Part shown: piece by piece, positions 62,914 to 64,000 of the stretch
Layout of the letters: the number at the start of each line of letters is the position of its first letter
Numbering within the stretch: the first letter of the stretch is position 1
From: Komagataeibacter swingsii
GTDB lineage: Bacteria; Pseudomonadota; Alphaproteobacteria; Acetobacterales; Acetobacteraceae
Reading direction: 5' to 3'
NCBI RefSeq assembly: GCF_003207895.1
Contig: NZ_NKUB01000007.1
Location: forward strand, 1 to 64,000
DNA length: 64,000 nucleotides
Position numbers and translations under genes: made by a program
Notes under the pieces: model-generated
Told to the model about the DNA's origin: nothing
The model's database searches: none
Seen by the model: the letters and a program-made list of their open reading frames with translations, nothing else

Positions 62914-63957
62914 CTATCGTCCTGTCGTATCGGTAGGCAGGTGCTGCAGGTCCAGCATGATCTTGCCCATATGTGTTCCGTTTTCCATGAGTTTATGGGC
63001 ATCGGCAACCCGCGCAAAGGGGAAGGTGGCATGGATGATGGGGCGGATCGCCCGCCGTGCCAGCAACGGCCACACCCGTTCTTCCAGTTCGCGGGCGATG
63101 GCGGCCTTGTAGGCGGCATCACGCGGGCGCAGCGTGCTGCCGGTCACCACCAGCCTGCGGGTCATGATGCGCGCCAGGCTGACGCCATCGGCCTTCGCCC
63201 CGCCCTGGAGCGCGATGATGACCAGCCGCCCGGCCACCGTCAGTGACCGCAGGTTGCCATCCAGGTACGCCCCGCCGATCATGTCGAGGATCACGTCCAC
63301 GCCCCGGCCTGCCGTCAGGTCCTTGATGCGCTGGGGAAAATCCTCGGTGCGGTAGTTGATGGCGGCGGTGGCGCCAAGGGTGGTGCACAGCGTGCATTTG
63401 TCGTCCGTGCCCGCCGTGGCGTAGACCGTGCCCCCCATGGCGCGTACCAGCTGGATGGTGGTGGTGCCGATACCGCTGGTGCCCCCATGCACCAGCACGC
63501 TTTCCCCCGGTTTCAGGCCAGCCGTCATGAACAGGTTGGACCAGACGGTGAAAAAGGTTTCGGGCAGGGCGGCGGCATGGATGGCGTCAAGGCCCGTGGG
63601 CCACGGCAGGCACTGGCCCGCGGGCACGGTGCAGTACTGGGCGTACCCCCCGCCATTGACCAGCGCGCATACCCGCGCGCCGATGGCGGGAAAGGCGCCC
63701 GCAGGCACGTCCGGCCCCGTCGCCACGACTTCGCCCGCGACCTCCAGCCCCAGCAGGGGGCTGGCCCCTGGCGGCGGGGGATACAGCCCCTGACGCTGCA
63801 TGATGTCGGGACGGTTGATGCCCGCCGCCATGACGCGGACCAGTACCTCCCCCCCGGTGGGCCGGGGCACGGGCAGGGTGGAAATGCACAGGGAATCGGG
63901 ACCGCCGGGCTGGCTGAAGGTAACGGCCTGCATGGTATCGGGTATGGCTTGGGTCAT
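62914..63957 (-). CDS. Zinc-free quinone oxidoreductase (QOR/PIG3-like MDR)
   Basis: A 347-residue MDR-superfamily reductase. [34 protein letters not shown] and [22 protein letters not shown] (NADPH site) identify the PIG3/QOR branch; zinc ligands are absent. ATG 63957 is chosen over one 12 codons upstream. It is probably co-transcribed with the hydrolase. Confidence 0.92.
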   Translation of the reverse strand: MTQAIPDTMQAVTFSQPGGPDSLCISTLPVPRPTGGEVLVRVMAAGINRPDIMQRQGLYPPPPGASPLLGLEVAGEVVATGPDVPAGAFPAIGARVCALVNGGGYAQYCTVPAGQCLPWPTGLDAIHAAALPETFFTVWSNLFMTAGLKPGESVLVHGGTSGIGTTTIQLVRAMGGTVYATAGTDDKCTLCTTLGATAAINYRTEDFPQRIKDLTAGRGVDVILDMIGGAYLDGNLRSLTVAGRLVIIALQGGAKADGVSLARIMTRRLVVTGSTLRPRDAAYKAAIARELEERVWPLLARRAIRPIIHATFPFARVADAHKLMENGTHMGKIMLDLQHLPTDTTGR

Positions 63958-64000
63958 GTCTGTCCTCGTGAGGCGTGTTTGTGCGGCATGCATGCCCCAA

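Overview
The window reads as chromosomal DNA of an acetic acid bacterium (Acetobacteraceae, Alphaproteobacteria), most likely Komagataeibacter/Gluconacetobacter or a close relative. The signs are GC-rich coding DNA, a split and permuted tmRNA gene whose tag reads ANDNSEVLAVAA, a transaldolase/glucose-6-phosphate isomerase fusion inside a pentose-phosphate operon, opgGH/opgC genes for periplasmic glucans, a RbtT-type polyol transporter, a mannitol-dehydrogenase-family gene, and repeats whose ends suggest an IS5/IS1031-like origin. The assignment is by gene content only.

Layout. 1-98: tail of an IS630-type element. 181-2922 (minus): mlaC, mlaA, thyX. 3297-6609 (plus): promoter, two-piece ssrA, sspB, class I fumarase, a VOC protein. 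6742-7531 (minus): PEBP protein and a small unknown. 7732-12167 (plus): queA-tgt-queG-RHH, then djlA. 12266-13423 (minus): Mrp ATPase. 13663-19114 (plus): opgC, degP, FUSC transporter, polyol dehydrogenase. 19250-24494: acetyltransferase, ModE-like regulator, opgG-opgH, a secreted Cys-rich protein. 25251-30245: polyol-type MFS transporter, then small coiled coil, hisC, ankyrin and metallo-beta-lactamase-fold genes on minus. 30681-43607 (plus): tkt, tal-pgi, gnd, zwf, two HAD phosphatases, pgl, rpiA, gntK, LMW phosphatase, fructosamine-kinase homologue. 43718-47454: OYE, tRNA-Asp, ahpD, ahpC and divergent oxyR. 47553-51569: rpmJ, TPR protein, and a MotB-like/MotA-like/OmpA set on minus. 51644-55351: suhB, efp, epmB and divergent epmA. 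55505-59046: thiE, an unknown, then zapA, 6S RNA, formyl-THF cyclo-ligase and a YmdB-type phosphoesterase. 59341-63957 (minus): AMP nucleosidase, TonB-like protein, alpha/beta hydrolase, quinone oxidoreductase.

How the genes work together. The 30.7-43.6 kb block encodes the whole oxidative and most of the non-oxidative pentose-phosphate pathway plus gluconate entry. It ends with a phosphatase-kinase pair of the kind linked to removal of ribose-5-phosphate and erythrose-4-phosphate adducts from proteins. The ssrA-sspB pair joins trans-translation to delivery of tagged proteins to ClpXP. efp, epmA and epmB form a complete EF-P lysylation set. oxyR diverges from ahpCD.

The least expected feature is a family of eight intergenic dual-hairpin repeats. 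All eight lie between convergent genes, and they fill eight of the ten plus-to-minus junctions in the window. The best preserved copy (48411-48573) has inverted ends and a TAA on each side, so the family looks like a miniature transposable element that has settled at gene ends, possibly as a two-way transcription barrier.
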